Shown here piece after piece: positions 10,773 to 21,675 of a stretch of DNA of 64,000 nucleotides. This stretch comes from Pratylenchus scribneri (taxonomy: Eukaryota > Nematoda > Chromadorea > Rhabditida > Pratylenchidae), in NCBI GenBank assembly GCA_030063045.1, contig JAQSEB010000147.1, positions 1 through 64,000 on the forward strand, written 5' to 3'. The notes under the pieces were generated by a model. It saw only the letters and a program-made list of their open reading frames with translations. It did no database searches and was not told where the DNA came from. The position numbers and the translations under genes are program-made. How positions within the stretch are numbered: position 1 is the first letter of the stretch; each line of letters begins with the position of its first letter.

Positions 10773-12165
10773 CTATTCAAAATAAATACAATGATAATCA
10801 ACAAATTCCTCTCCTTCTCTATTCCTAAATAAATATTCTTCAAATGGTTGAGTGTATAATTCAAAGGCCCATGTAACATGCTTTCCATTGTTAGTCATTG
10901 TAATTACGCAAAAGGTAGCCATTTGTTCGCCATGAATATTGCAAATTTTTCGTAATTGATTTGGGATTTCCCCTTGCATATTTGCATCTTCAGGTATCGA
11001 AATAGTTAAAAGCATTTTCTCAGCTTTGACTTTGTCATGATGGTCCTGTGAATAATGTCAAATAAATTATGTATAAAAATCAAAATGCATAAACTGGCAA
11101 TGATTACTTAAATAATGCACCTCCAAATTTGTGCGTTGGAGAATATCTCATATATCATAAAATAATAATTATTTTTTTAAATAATTTGATTAGGTTTCTT
11201 TTCTGAGAGCATTTTATACGAAAATAATTAATGGAACTAAAACTGGCTAGAGCAATTTGGCAATTTTATTTCATCAAATCTACTAATTCATTGTTTAACC
11301 AAAATTTTTATCCATTATATTTTGCGGCCCTAAATTTTTGCTTATTAATATAATACCCATTTTCCGAGATCTAAAATTTATGTTAGCTTAAATACAAAAG
11401 CGAATTCTCCGAGTTCCTAAAAAACCTTCTTTTTAGCCCTAAATCTTGGTAAGAATAGCAGCAACTTTCACTAAATGTATTCATGAAAATCAATGTTATT
11501 CATTCATAAATATTTTTTTAATGCCCTAGTTAATATTCTGCTGAAATATAGATTTGGTGTGCAAAATTCAAGTATGGAATTTATTTTTCATTTTATAAGA
11601 TAATAGATGCGCTCACCTTTTCAAATAGCGTCGCAATTTGACATGCCAATTCCAATGCCTTATTGACATCGAAATGGCGAATATCAAGCCATCTATTGAT
11701 ATTTTCAGAATTGTTTCTGGTAAGCCAGTCATAAATTAGTTTTGAATCCTCTTCGCATAAATTTAATTCATTTTCGAATTCCATGCAAAAATGATCATTG
11801 AATTGGACCATCAGTGGTTCGGCAAGAACACGGCAAATACCAATAAATGAATCATTGGCTTCTTGTAATAGCATAATATTCTTTTTCTCGAGCAAATCTA
11901 AAAACAATTGGCATTCATCAATGATGGAGATATCATTTCCATTATTTTGTCGATTCACAAATGGCCATAGGAATATTTTTTGAAAGATTACAAATGGCAA
12001 AAGGAACATTTTTTGAACGATCACAAATGGCAATAAGAACATTTTTTGAAAGATCATAAATGGTAATAAGAATAATTTTTGAATGAGTTGGCCAATATTT
12101 ATTCCATTTGGTTGTAGCATTGTTTGTTTGCACGAAATTATACTTTGCTTTTTTTTGAGGAGTGA
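10773..12165 (-). pseudogene. F-box-family paralog fragment (3' exons only), open reading frame intact
   Basis: Two exons, 12165-11617 and 11045-10773, encode 273 residues paralogous to the C-terminal half of the neighbouring F-box gene. Shared blocks are ISRVLAEPL/ICRVLAEPL, NLCEED-KLIY, HFD-NKALELACQIA-LFE and the last exon RKICNIHGEQMAT. The first exon starts at an acceptor (TTTTCAG then TCACTCCTC) identical to that of the paralog, so it is an internal exon. No F-box exon lies between it and 14.3 kb. An N-terminal insertion carries four 11-residue repeats (FLLPFVIFQKM type, 33-bp units). Either it is a 5'-truncated gene, or an alternative 3' end spliced from the upstream gene's F-box exons, which would keep frame. 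An internal Met at 12120 could also give a short protein. Confidence 0.6.
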
Positions 12166-12360
12166 CTGAAAATTTTATGGATATCAGATTTTATTAAAAT
12201 GGCTTACGCAAAATAGCAAAATAGTTATTTATTTTAATTTCAAAAAATTTAATTCAAATTGAAAATAAAATTATCAAATTTAGGTTATCTTTACTATAGG
12301 CATATAGAGTTTCCTAGTTGTTGTGAAAATAATAAATAATAATTGATTTGTTATATTCCA

Positions 12361-12840
12361 GTATTTCATTCCGGAAAGTTTTAATTCTGATTTTTGTGTT
12401 TCATTCCGGAAAGTTTTAATTCTGATTTGTGTGTTTCATTCCGGAAAGTTTTAATTCTGATTTTTGTGTTTCATTCCGGAAAGTTCTAATTCTGATTTTT
12501 GTGTTTCATTCCGGAAAGTTTTAATTCTGATTTGTGTGTTTCATTCCGGAAAGTTTTAATTCTGATTTTTGTGTTTCATTCCGGAAAGTTCTAATTCTGA
12601 TTTTTGTGTTTCATTCCGGAAAGTTTTAATTCTGATTTTTGTGTTTCATTCCGGAAAGTTTTAATTCTGATTTTTGTGTTTCATTCCGGAAAGTTTTAAT
12701 TCTGATTTTTGTGTTTCATTCCGGAAAGTTTTAATTCTGATTTTTGTGTTTCATTCCGGAAAGTTTTAATTCTGATTTTTGTGTTTCATTCCGGAAAGTT
12801 TTAATTCTGATTTTTGTGTTTCATTCCGGAAAGTTTTAAT
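12361..12840. repeat. 35-bp minisatellite, about 13-14 units
   Basis: The unit is TTTCATTCCGGAAAGTTTTA followed by ATTCTGATTTTTGTG, repeated head to tail with very few substitutions (AGTTCTAA or GATTTGTG variants). Degenerate relatives (TTCCGGAAA with TTCTAATTTTT) occur at 15725-15800 in an intron of the F-box gene. It lies upstream of the truncated paralog. Confidence 0.95.
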
Positions 12841-12849
12841 TTAAAATTG

Positions 12850-13110
12850 ATGTGATATTATTTATAGCATTTTTATTAGGCATAAAATTAACTATAAAAT
12901 GATAACAAATGCATTGGCCAATATTGAATATTCACGAATTATGGTCTGGTTTAATTAACATTGTATTTCTAGCCATTTTTCAAAATACTAAATAATCAAC
13001 AGTGACCAATGTTTTATCATTTTGTAACTAATTTTATGCCTAATAAAATGCTATGAACAATGTCAACCACTATCGGCACCAGCAGCAGACCGTTTCATCC
13101 GCAATTATCT
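12850..13110. mobile_element. MITE-like inverted-repeat element, copy 2
   Basis: The left arm from about 12867 (CATTTTTATTAGGCATAAAA, then ATAAAATGATAACAAATGCA) is the imperfect inverse of the right arm at about 13000-13055 (TTTTATCATTTTGTAACTAA, then TTTTATGCCTAATAAAATG). It is related to the element at 8600-8965 through the GCATAAAAT and CCGTTTCATCCGCAATT blocks. Non-coding. Confidence 0.65.
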
Positions 13111-13316
13111 TATCTGCAAATGTCGTAAAACCAATAAAATATACTGACGAATAAAATAGAAAAAGGCTATTAGTTTGAACAGTCTTAAGGAAATTTTTAA
13201 AAATATTTGTTCAATTTTGCTTTGATAAATAAATGATTCATATAATATAAATAAATGCTAGATTAGCTACAAAAGACCAGCAGTCAGAAAGACAACCCAA
13301 AAAAAGTATGGGAAAA

Positions 13317-13685
13317 TATGAGTCTTTCTCATTTCTAAATATTCATAATTGAGGCAAAATTTGACAAATTTGCCTCAGGCAATATTTTTAAATCATCCGC
13401 AATCGTAATCTCTTTGGAAAAAAATTTCAATAATTAAAATTGAGACTTTTGTTGGATGTTATATCATTCATTGCAATCAAGTGAAATGAACGGAATAAAA
13501 AATTTTATTTAAAAATTTTGAGTCAATTTATTAGCAATTCAGCTACTCAAAATATGAGTCCCTCTCATAATTTAGGGCTTAATTTGAAGGTTTTGCCCCA
13601 GGCAACTTTTTAAAAAATTATCTGAAATTTTTACAATTTATTAGGGCATCTCATCTCAAAAAGTCAGACGTTTACTCTGTTGGAT
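13317..13685. repeat. Dispersed ~120-bp repeat, copies 2 and 3
   Basis: Two adjacent copies, about 13317-13455 and 13553-13685. Each begins ATGAGTC-TCTCAT and contains TTTGCC(T/C)CAGGCAA, TTTTAAA-ATCATC, a CAATTT-like block and GA(C/G)(A/T)(C/T)TTT-CTGTTGGAT. They match the copies at 7137 and 16917. Confidence 0.7.
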
Positions 13686-14338
13686 AGATAAATAAAAAAA
13701 TAGGTATGCTTATTCTTGCTGATGCTTACGAATAAAATAAATACACTATTTATTGAATGGCCTTAGGTAAATTAAAAAATATTCTTTCTTTTTTTTCCCT
13801 GAAAAATAAATGATTCATTTGAAAATATGGAAAGTAAAAAATGTGATCCAATGCTAAAAATTTACATGATAGGATATTAGAGTGGTCAGTGCTTTTTTTA
13901 TGGATTCTATCACGGAATCAATTCACTCTCACACTCACTGGTTACAGCAAATCATTGTTTTTTAACATTAATTTTACTAATTTTGATTATAATTTATAAT
14001 TACAAATTTTATTTTAAATGAAAGCAATGAATATTAAATGTCATTTCGAATAAGATACAATATTTTCAATCTTAATTTATTGATTTAATAATTTTATTAA
14101 TTTATATTTTATCAATTTTTATTTTAATTATGAATTTTTATAAAATTATGGCTTGAAATTCAGAAATGTTATTAATATATTTGAATTTATTTTAGACTTT
14201 TAAAAATCACATGTTTTAAACTATTTAGAAAATCCACATATATTTATTATTAAAAGGCAAATTTTTAATCAATTTTATCATTTCATTTCTCCCAAAAAAG
14301 TTTATCAAAATTCGAAATTGAAAATTAAATCGTACATC
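13686..14338. other. AT-rich intergenic stretch
   Basis: No ORF, tandem repeat or inverted repeat that I can support between the repeat pair and the 3' end of the intact F-box gene. Confidence 0.4.
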
Positions 14339-16716
14339 TTATTCAAAATATAATAATTGTCGACTAACCCATTCTAATGCTTCCTTTTCTTCATAAAAAT
14401 TTTCCATTGGTTTAGTGTAGAAAAAATAGGCCGATGCTTCATACTCTCCTTTGATTGAAATTGTACGCAAAGTGGCCAATTGATCACCGTGAATATTGCA
14501 AATTTTTTGTAATCGATTTGGCATCTTTGCATTTACATTCGCTCCCTTATTAGGTATCGAAATAAATAGTCTCATTTTTTCGGCATCTATTTTGTCACAA
14601 TGGTCCTATGAATTTTTTAATAATTAAAATATAAAGTTTTAAGAAAAATCAATTTATAATGGGAACGCAAATAATTAGTATCCAAATTTTTATGTCGGAA
14701 AATACATCGGAATTTAGAAGCCATTAATTTAAATTTTATAAATTTGGTTAAAATTCAAGAACATAATTTATTAGAAAATTCTGACAAAAAAAAGGAAAAA
14801 TTACATAATTTTGGCATATTTTTTTTGCTTTTCATATATTTGTATTTTCTATTATTGCATCAAAACCAAAGTTTCTCAATCAGATCATCAATATTATCCT
14901 ATGCTATGATAATTAATTTTATATTCAAAACTTAAAATAAATTTGATGCGCAAAATTTAGTTAAGGAATTTAGCTCGTAAACTTTTTTTTCTTACCATTT
15001 CAAAGAGCATTGCAATTTGGCATGCCAATTCCAATGCCTTATTGGCATCGAAATGGTGTATTTCAAGCCATCTTTTATTGTTTTCATCAGGACTATTGCC
15101 GGAAATCCATTGATAAATCAATTTTGGATCTTCTTCACATAAATTGCCTTCATTTTTGAATCTCATCAAAAAATGTCCATTAAATTGGGCCAAAAGTGGT
15201 TCGGCAAGAACACGGCTAATACCAAAGGATGAATTGTTGCCTTCCAATGATATCGTAATATCCTTTTTCTCAAGCCAATCGAAAAAGAATTGGCGTTCAT
15301 CAATGATTGGGGCATTTTTTTGCCATTGTAAAAACAATTGTTGAAATAGGCCAATTTTTTTGTCATTTTGTTGCAACAAATCCCTTTTACATAAAACCAT
15401 ATTGTTATTGGATGAGAGGAGTGACTGAAAATTTGATGGGTATCGATTATCGGACCGGATTTTTATTAAAAAAAAATTAATTTACAAATTTAATGAGATA
15501 GCCGATAGACGATAGCTTATAAAAATATCAGATTTTAATGTTTACTATATAGTTATAGAGCTAGCTCTCATAAACGTTATATTGAATGGATTAAATTTTG
15601 ATTTGAAACTATTTTCCAAAAATGTACCGAAGGAAAGTGGAATTGGTTTGATTTAATTTAATATGAGAAAAAGTATGATGTTAGAAATATTTAATTATTA
15701 TCAAAATTTATTCTGATTTATTGTATTTAATTCCGGAAAAATTCTAATTTTTTTCATCCGGAAAGGATTCAAATTTTTTGTGTTTATTCCGGAAAGAATA
15801 TTTTACCATAAAAAATTAGTGGAAAACAATTACATCGAATTTTGAACATGGCTAAATTTATGAAAATTGATCAAATGTTGAAAATTTGCGAAAGTGTCAG
15901 CGAATTTTCAACATTTGACCAAAAATTAAAAAAATGGTTAGCTACCTTTTCCGCGAATTTTTAATTTTTGACCCTAAGCTGAAATTTTGCAACAATTGAT
16001 CAATAAAAATTCGCTGATTTTTTCACGAATTTTCTACATTAGGCGGAACGCGTAACATATATAAGGGCAAAAATTAAATTCCGATAAAAAATTCTTTACC
16101 TCAAATTTGATCAAAAATTTCATAGCTTGAATTCTGCAGGAATTTCCCACTCGAATTTTCCCGAAAGATTTAAAAATTTTTGGCGGATCAATTTCTGTTA
16201 TAGGAGTAGATTCATATTTGCCATTGCGTTCCACTTGTATTGTAAATTTGTCTAAAAACATTATAGAATAATTAAAATCATATAATAATACCTATAAATT
16301 ATTTTTTGAATGGCAAAATTTTCTTATGGCAAAAAATATTTTTATATATCATTTATATTTTAAATCCATATTTTCAAATTTTATTTATTAATTTTGGAAA
16401 ATTCAATATTTTTCACCTTCTAATAGCTGTATTTTCAAATCCCGAACATTTCGACTTTTATTATTTCCAACATTTCCAGAATGGAAAAATTCCTGGCAAA
16501 TTGGCAACAAATCTCGATTGACCAGAAAAAGATTAGGTGATTCATGGAATTTCACAAATGCCAGAATTTCGAACCAAATTTCATTTGGAAGATACCTACA
16601 GTTTAAAAATTTGAATTTTTTAGTGAAAATTATTAAATTTACCAAATTCTAAAATTGCTCCGATAACCATACTTAGGAGGGATGATTTTGACCGGAGTCG
16701 AATTTTCGTTGCCCAT
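14339..16716 (-). CDS. F-box protein, nematode-expanded family
   Basis: Five exons on the minus strand: 16716-16643, 16595-16417, 16251-16100, 15424-14996, 14605-14339. The phases fit throughout and give 366 residues. It starts MGNENSTPVK; the Gly at position 2 could be myristoylated. An F-box follows at about residues 26-60: YLPNEIWFEILAFVKFHESP and NLFLVNRDLLPI. F-boxes bind SKP1 in SCF ubiquitin ligases, with the rest of the protein choosing substrate. The C-terminal ~300 residues (KFTIQVERNGKYE, EIDPPKIF, ISRVLAEPLLAQFNGHF, ALELACQIAMLFE, LQKICNIHGDQLAT) match no domain I know, but recur in the two paralogous fragments to the left. Nematode genomes often carry large, fast-evolving F-box families in tandem arrays, and this fits. 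Confidence 0.75.
15721..15800. repeat. Degenerate relic of the 35-bp minisatellite
   Basis: TTCCGGAAA-AATTCTAATTTTTT, CCGGAAAGGATTCAAATTTTT and TTCCGGAAAG units occur in the third intron of the F-box gene. They resemble the 12361-12840 unit, which suggests that the array predates the gene duplication. Confidence 0.6.
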
Positions 16717-16916
16717 TATTATTGCTAAAAATATTGAAAATTTTGATTCGTCGAAAATATCGAATTTTATTTTTATACCTAATACCTATTCATTTTTATT
16801 CCAATTCCCAGTCAAAGAAATTAGGTCAGCATCAGCATAATGCCTTATTACAATTTATTAGTACAAAATGCTCGATATTTGGTAGACAAAAGACAATGCA
16901 ACGCAAAAAGTTCCTC

Positions 16917-17035
16917 TCATAATTGAAGCAAAATTGGATGCATTGCCTCAGGCAACATTTTTTTAAATCATCCTCAATTGCTACAGTTTCTCTGGGAAAA
17001 ATCTCAATAAAAATGAGACATTTTCTGTTGGTTCT
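16917..17035. repeat. Dispersed ~120-bp repeat, copy 4
   Basis: CTCATAATTGAAGCAAAATT, TTGCCTCAGGCAACATTTTT, TTAAATCATCCTCAATTG and AAAAATCTCAATAAAAATGA match the copies at 7137, 13317 and 13553. This one is about 200 bp upstream of the F-box gene start. Confidence 0.75.
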
Positions 17036-17471
17036 TATTCTTATATCACTTTCCTATTCAAATGAATAAAGCTACTCGAGATTAAATATTTGTTAATAAA
17101 AATTTTTCAGTCAGTTTAGTAGAAATTTAAAATTGCTAAAAAAATCGATTTAATTAAGTCATGATTTTCTATGTAATTAAAAGAGCAACAACATTATTAT
17201 TTAGCTAATTAAAGTTAATTTAAAAAAATTTTTATACTTTCAAATGCACCGAATTTTTTAGGATCCAATGTTATGAGTACCAGCTATAATTTATGCCTAA
17301 AACCCTCATATCACAATTCTTTCTTTTGGTCAAGCTATGACTTAAAAAAGTTTTGTGAATTTTTCATCTTCCAAAATGTTTATTCTAATTATTAAAAAAT
17401 CAATCTCATCCATTTTGTGTTTTATCCATAAAAATAAAACATTTAGAAATTTAACGCAGAAATCTTTATTA

Positions 17472-20400
17472 ATGTCTGAAACTGATGAAGAAACAAATAG
17501 TTTTGGCGCAAACTGGCCTAGCGCTTCACACATAGAAGTTTCTATATAAATTTAATTATGAAAATGTATATTTGTTAGAAAAAATTATTATTGTAATTCA
17601 TAGGAACAAAGCCAACATTCTACATTATTATTTGATACTAAAATAATAAAATTATAAATGGTACCAATTTGAGGCCTATATGATATAAGAAATTTTCAAA
17701 ATTTTATCATTATGGCAAAAAGATAAAGGAAAATGGTATAAAACTTTTAAAAATTTAAAATTCCTTGCTAACTTATCAAATCGGAACTCTGTTTTCTATT
17801 TAATAAAATTGAAAAATGCTCTTTAAATATTTGATTTAAAATCAAGTTTTTATTAAATTAAAATTCATAGGAATGGGAACGGCAATGGCAAACAAATGGA
17901 AATTCACAACAACAACAACAACAAATGGAGAAAGCAACAACTTCATCGGCAGAAAATCATAATGAAGCATCCAATGAAAACTTGGAAGAAGGTGATGAGA
18001 GCACGGATGAAATAGAAATTGTTGAAAACGAAAGAGAAAAGGATGTGACAACAACGTCCAATGGAATTTATGATGCAAAAGAGGTTAATTTTTATGTGAA
18101 AATTTAAATTTATTTTGGTATTGATATCATCTTTTTGATGAAAGAGAAATCACCTCGGCAAAACTCATCGGAATTCAGAACTGAAAAAAAATTTGATATT
18201 TTTGTAATCAAATTAAAGAAAAGAAGACTATCGGCTATTCAATTATATTTATTTTATTTAAATTATTTCAGAATTAGTAAAATTGAGTCAAAAAAGAACA
18301 ATCCACTAAAAATTCCTCTAATCCAACTTAAATAATTTCAATTTTTTGGGAACAAGTCCATCAATTATGAACCAATTTTTTTTAAAATTATTAGATAGCC
18401 AAAATTCTATTTTTGAATTTGATATTAAATTTAAAAAAATTAGTTCATCTGATGAGTTATTTATATTAAAGACGATAAGTACAAGCTTATCCTTGAATAA
18501 AGGTCAACTTTTATTAATTAATAATTAGTATTTCAATCATTCAATCATTCTAAAAAAAATGCCCTATAAAACAATTATTTATAAATTTACAGCCGCCAAT
18601 CGAAAAATTGATCCATACACGCGAACTTTTGCAAGAAGTGATTTGTCCATGGGAAAATGTTCAACAATTTGTCAAAATTTCTGAGGAAAATTTTTCGACG
18701 TTCAAATGTTTGGTGGCATTCCGAATGGGCAAGAAAGGGAATTGTGAGGAGGATAATACGGTCAGTAATTAATTATGAAGTATAGAATAGCATAAAATGA
18801 ATGTTTTTCATATTTTTACAGGCAATCGATTTGTATATTGATCAAATCACTGAACTCAAAAAGGACAGAATCACTTTCAAACATTTGGGCTCATTTGAAT
18901 TGGACTTAATAAAATCGTATTATGGCACAATTCAGGATGAGGATTATGGGAAATGGCTGGACCTGCTCATCAAATTTGTGAGTTTTGTGAATTTATTTTA
19001 TAATATTTTGGGTTAAATTCATGGAAAATTCAGATTAATAAAATAAAATTAATCTTTTTGTCTTTTATAGGACGAAAAATTGCCACGAACCAATTTAATG
19101 ATGCAAAAGAAAAGAAGAGCCAAGAAGGCATTGGATCAGGCAATTTCCCTCTCAATTTTTCGGCGTCATCTTCTCCCCAATCCTTTAAAATTTTTCGATG
19201 GAATTGTTGGCGAACAACCGCCAATTATGCCACTCTTTGTTGATATTTCATCAATAATTCTCCAAATCAAAGATTCCAAAAAATTGCTCAAACTTTGTCA
19301 ATCAGAATTTGTCAATATTCTGACTGGCCTTTGCATTCAAGTGGACATTACACAAATTGTAAAATAATTTATTTTAATATAGCTCCTTACGGATATATGA
19401 TCGGTGTTAGGTCAATTTTATTATGATGTTTTAAATAATAAATATGTTTTAATATAAAATGTTTTGGAAATTAAAAAATATACTTTTTTTAATCCAGTCT
19501 AATATTTATAATATTACTTTTAAGTTATTTTTATTTAAATGAAAAATTGAAATTAGCATTTGCAAGATAATTGATTGCTGTTTAATTGATACTTTATTTT
19601 AAAAATTATCTAGAAAATGAAAACCGGGAACCAAGAAAAAAGCTTCCAAACAAATTAAGTATCCAAATACAATAAATTATATAAGGTGATATAAATTTTT
19701 TAATCTTTCGTTCAGAAACATTCACTGAAATTGCCTCCATTGATGACCTTGGTAAGCAACATTTTTAACAAAAAAAAATTTTTTTAAATATAAATTATTA
19801 TAAGAAATTATTTTTTATAAAATGTTTTTTTAACATAATTAGACTGTACAATTTAATAATAATTATATTCCATTCCAGCTCAAACATATGCTAATTCCAA
19901 TTTCGTTTGTCACATTGGATTCACCCACATATCACATTCTTGAAATGCATCCATTTCTCTCCAATGTTATTTTGAATTCATCAAATGAAAATGGCGATCT
20001 GCTTTGTTCATCCCAACTGCCACAACAACAATTGTTTCCAAGTGAACAATTAATTCAAATCAGTTTGTTTATTTGGGCAATGAATGTAAGCAAGCACACA
20101 AAAATGGGATAGCCAAAAATACACAAGATAAGATATACTGTAGGTAGAATTATTTCCATAATCTATTGGAAATGTTTGTTGATTTTTTAAATAATATTTC
20201 TCTTAGGATTCGAAGTCATTGAATATGAATCTGACCTCATCAAAGCAAAAAAATCTATGTGAAATATAATTTTTTCAATTGAAGAAATTTCTTCTATATT
20301 ACAGAAATTTAATTTTTATTTCTATTTTATGGAACCATTAGATTTATATTTATGGCATAAAAACTTTTTGTCGAAAATTGGTGTTTTTATGGCCATAAAA

Positions 20401-21145
20401 TATTGCTAAATCAAATTTTTTACTATCCTATCTTAAATCTTGAGTCTTGACATGATATGAAAATATTCTTAGTGTCAAATAAATATTTTTAATATTATTA
20501 ATATTATCCATTTATAAATAATGAATGACAATCATTTTACAGAATATTCCAATACCAACATTAGAAGATATCCAGAATAAAGCAGCTCAATTTCGGAATG
20601 CTTTGATGCGTTGCGAAAATATACAACTTGTTCCTGTTCGAAAAAAATCCAACATTTTACCGGTAAATTCTAAAAATGATTTTAATTTGGGGGAAGGGAC
20701 ATATAATATTTTTTCGGAAATTTTTTAAATAAATATTACTTTAAATATTGTTTTTTTTGGCATTTTAAAATATTTTTATTTTTTAAATTTTTCCTTTCAG
20801 CTTGGCCAAATTTCATTGCAAGAAATGAATCAATTAGAACAGGAAGAAATGCCCAATAATAATCAAATTAAAAAGAAGAAGAAAGGGAAAAACATAAATG
20901 GATGCGTAAAAAGAAAAAGAAAACGGCTTGCTGAGATTGCAGCAGCAGAAACGATTAAAAATAATAATAGGGAAAGCAATGCCGCTATATTGCCACAGAC
21001 AAATGATGGGGCCGCCATATTGCCACAATCAACCGAGGATGGGGAAAACAATAACACCAATGCAAAATGGCCACCGCCATCAATGAAGAAGGTTCCCATT
21101 GGGAATGGGCAAATTTTATATTTTTATGTTGGACAACAAAATTGA
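17472..21145 (+). CDS. Unknown basic, probably nuclear protein
   Basis: Nine exons, every intron in phase 0: 17472-17537, 17871-18083, 18593-18760, 18822-18977, 19071-19358, 19716-19751, 19879-20085, 20543-20662, 20801-21145; 532 residues. The first exon (MSETDEETNSFGANWPS) is the least certain because its donor is weak. The N-terminal third is acidic with a poly-Gln run (NSQQQQQQ, ENLEEGDESTDEIE). The middle (ICPWENVQQFVKISEENFST, LYIDQITELKKDRITFKHLG, PLFVDISSIILQIKDSKKLL) looks globular and helical. The C-terminus has two strong basic clusters (KKKKKGK, KRKRKRLAE) typical of nuclear localisation signals, then an Asn-rich tail. I do not recognise a domain. Its convergent neighbour ends 530 bp away. 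Confidence 0.65.
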
Positions 21146-21675
21146 ATATTTTAAGACAATATTTTATTATTAGTTCGAAGACAAAAAGTGTTCTGTTGTC
21201 ATCAATTTTTCAACCTTAATGTTATTGACATATTTAAAAACTGATAAAAGCTTTGTTATTTTTTGCTTTATTAATATTTATTATATTTTTAATGGATGAA
21301 TTAAAGTTTAAAAAAAATATATTTAATACTTTGAAAAAGACAAATCGAACAAATTGTAACAGAAGGATAGAAACTAGAAACTATAAAAAAGTTAGAATTT
21401 TGGCATTTTATTTGATACAGATTATAATGATTTATCTGAGCCATAGATCAAAGCTATAAAAGATTCATTGCATACCGATGCCAAGTTCAGAATTGACACA
21501 ATAATCAAATAGACTGACACATTTATTATTAATAAAAAAAAAGTATGAAGTCAAACATGAATATGAAGAATGATATTATTGCAAAAATTTATTAATTTAT
21601 CAATCATTTTTTTTTCTATATTTAAATTATATCTTTGTGAAATAAGTATTATAAATAATTTAATTTCAATCGAAT
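21146..21675. other. Convergent 3' intergenic region
   Basis: AT-rich spacer between the 3' ends of two convergent genes. There is no supportable ORF or repeat. Poly(A) signals for both genes should lie here, but no AATAAA can be picked out with confidence. Confidence 0.4.

Noticed and set aside
12361..12840. Regular 35-bp repeats resembling a CRISPR array
   Set aside because: There are no unique spacers; the repeats are contiguous and identical, in a eukaryotic genome.
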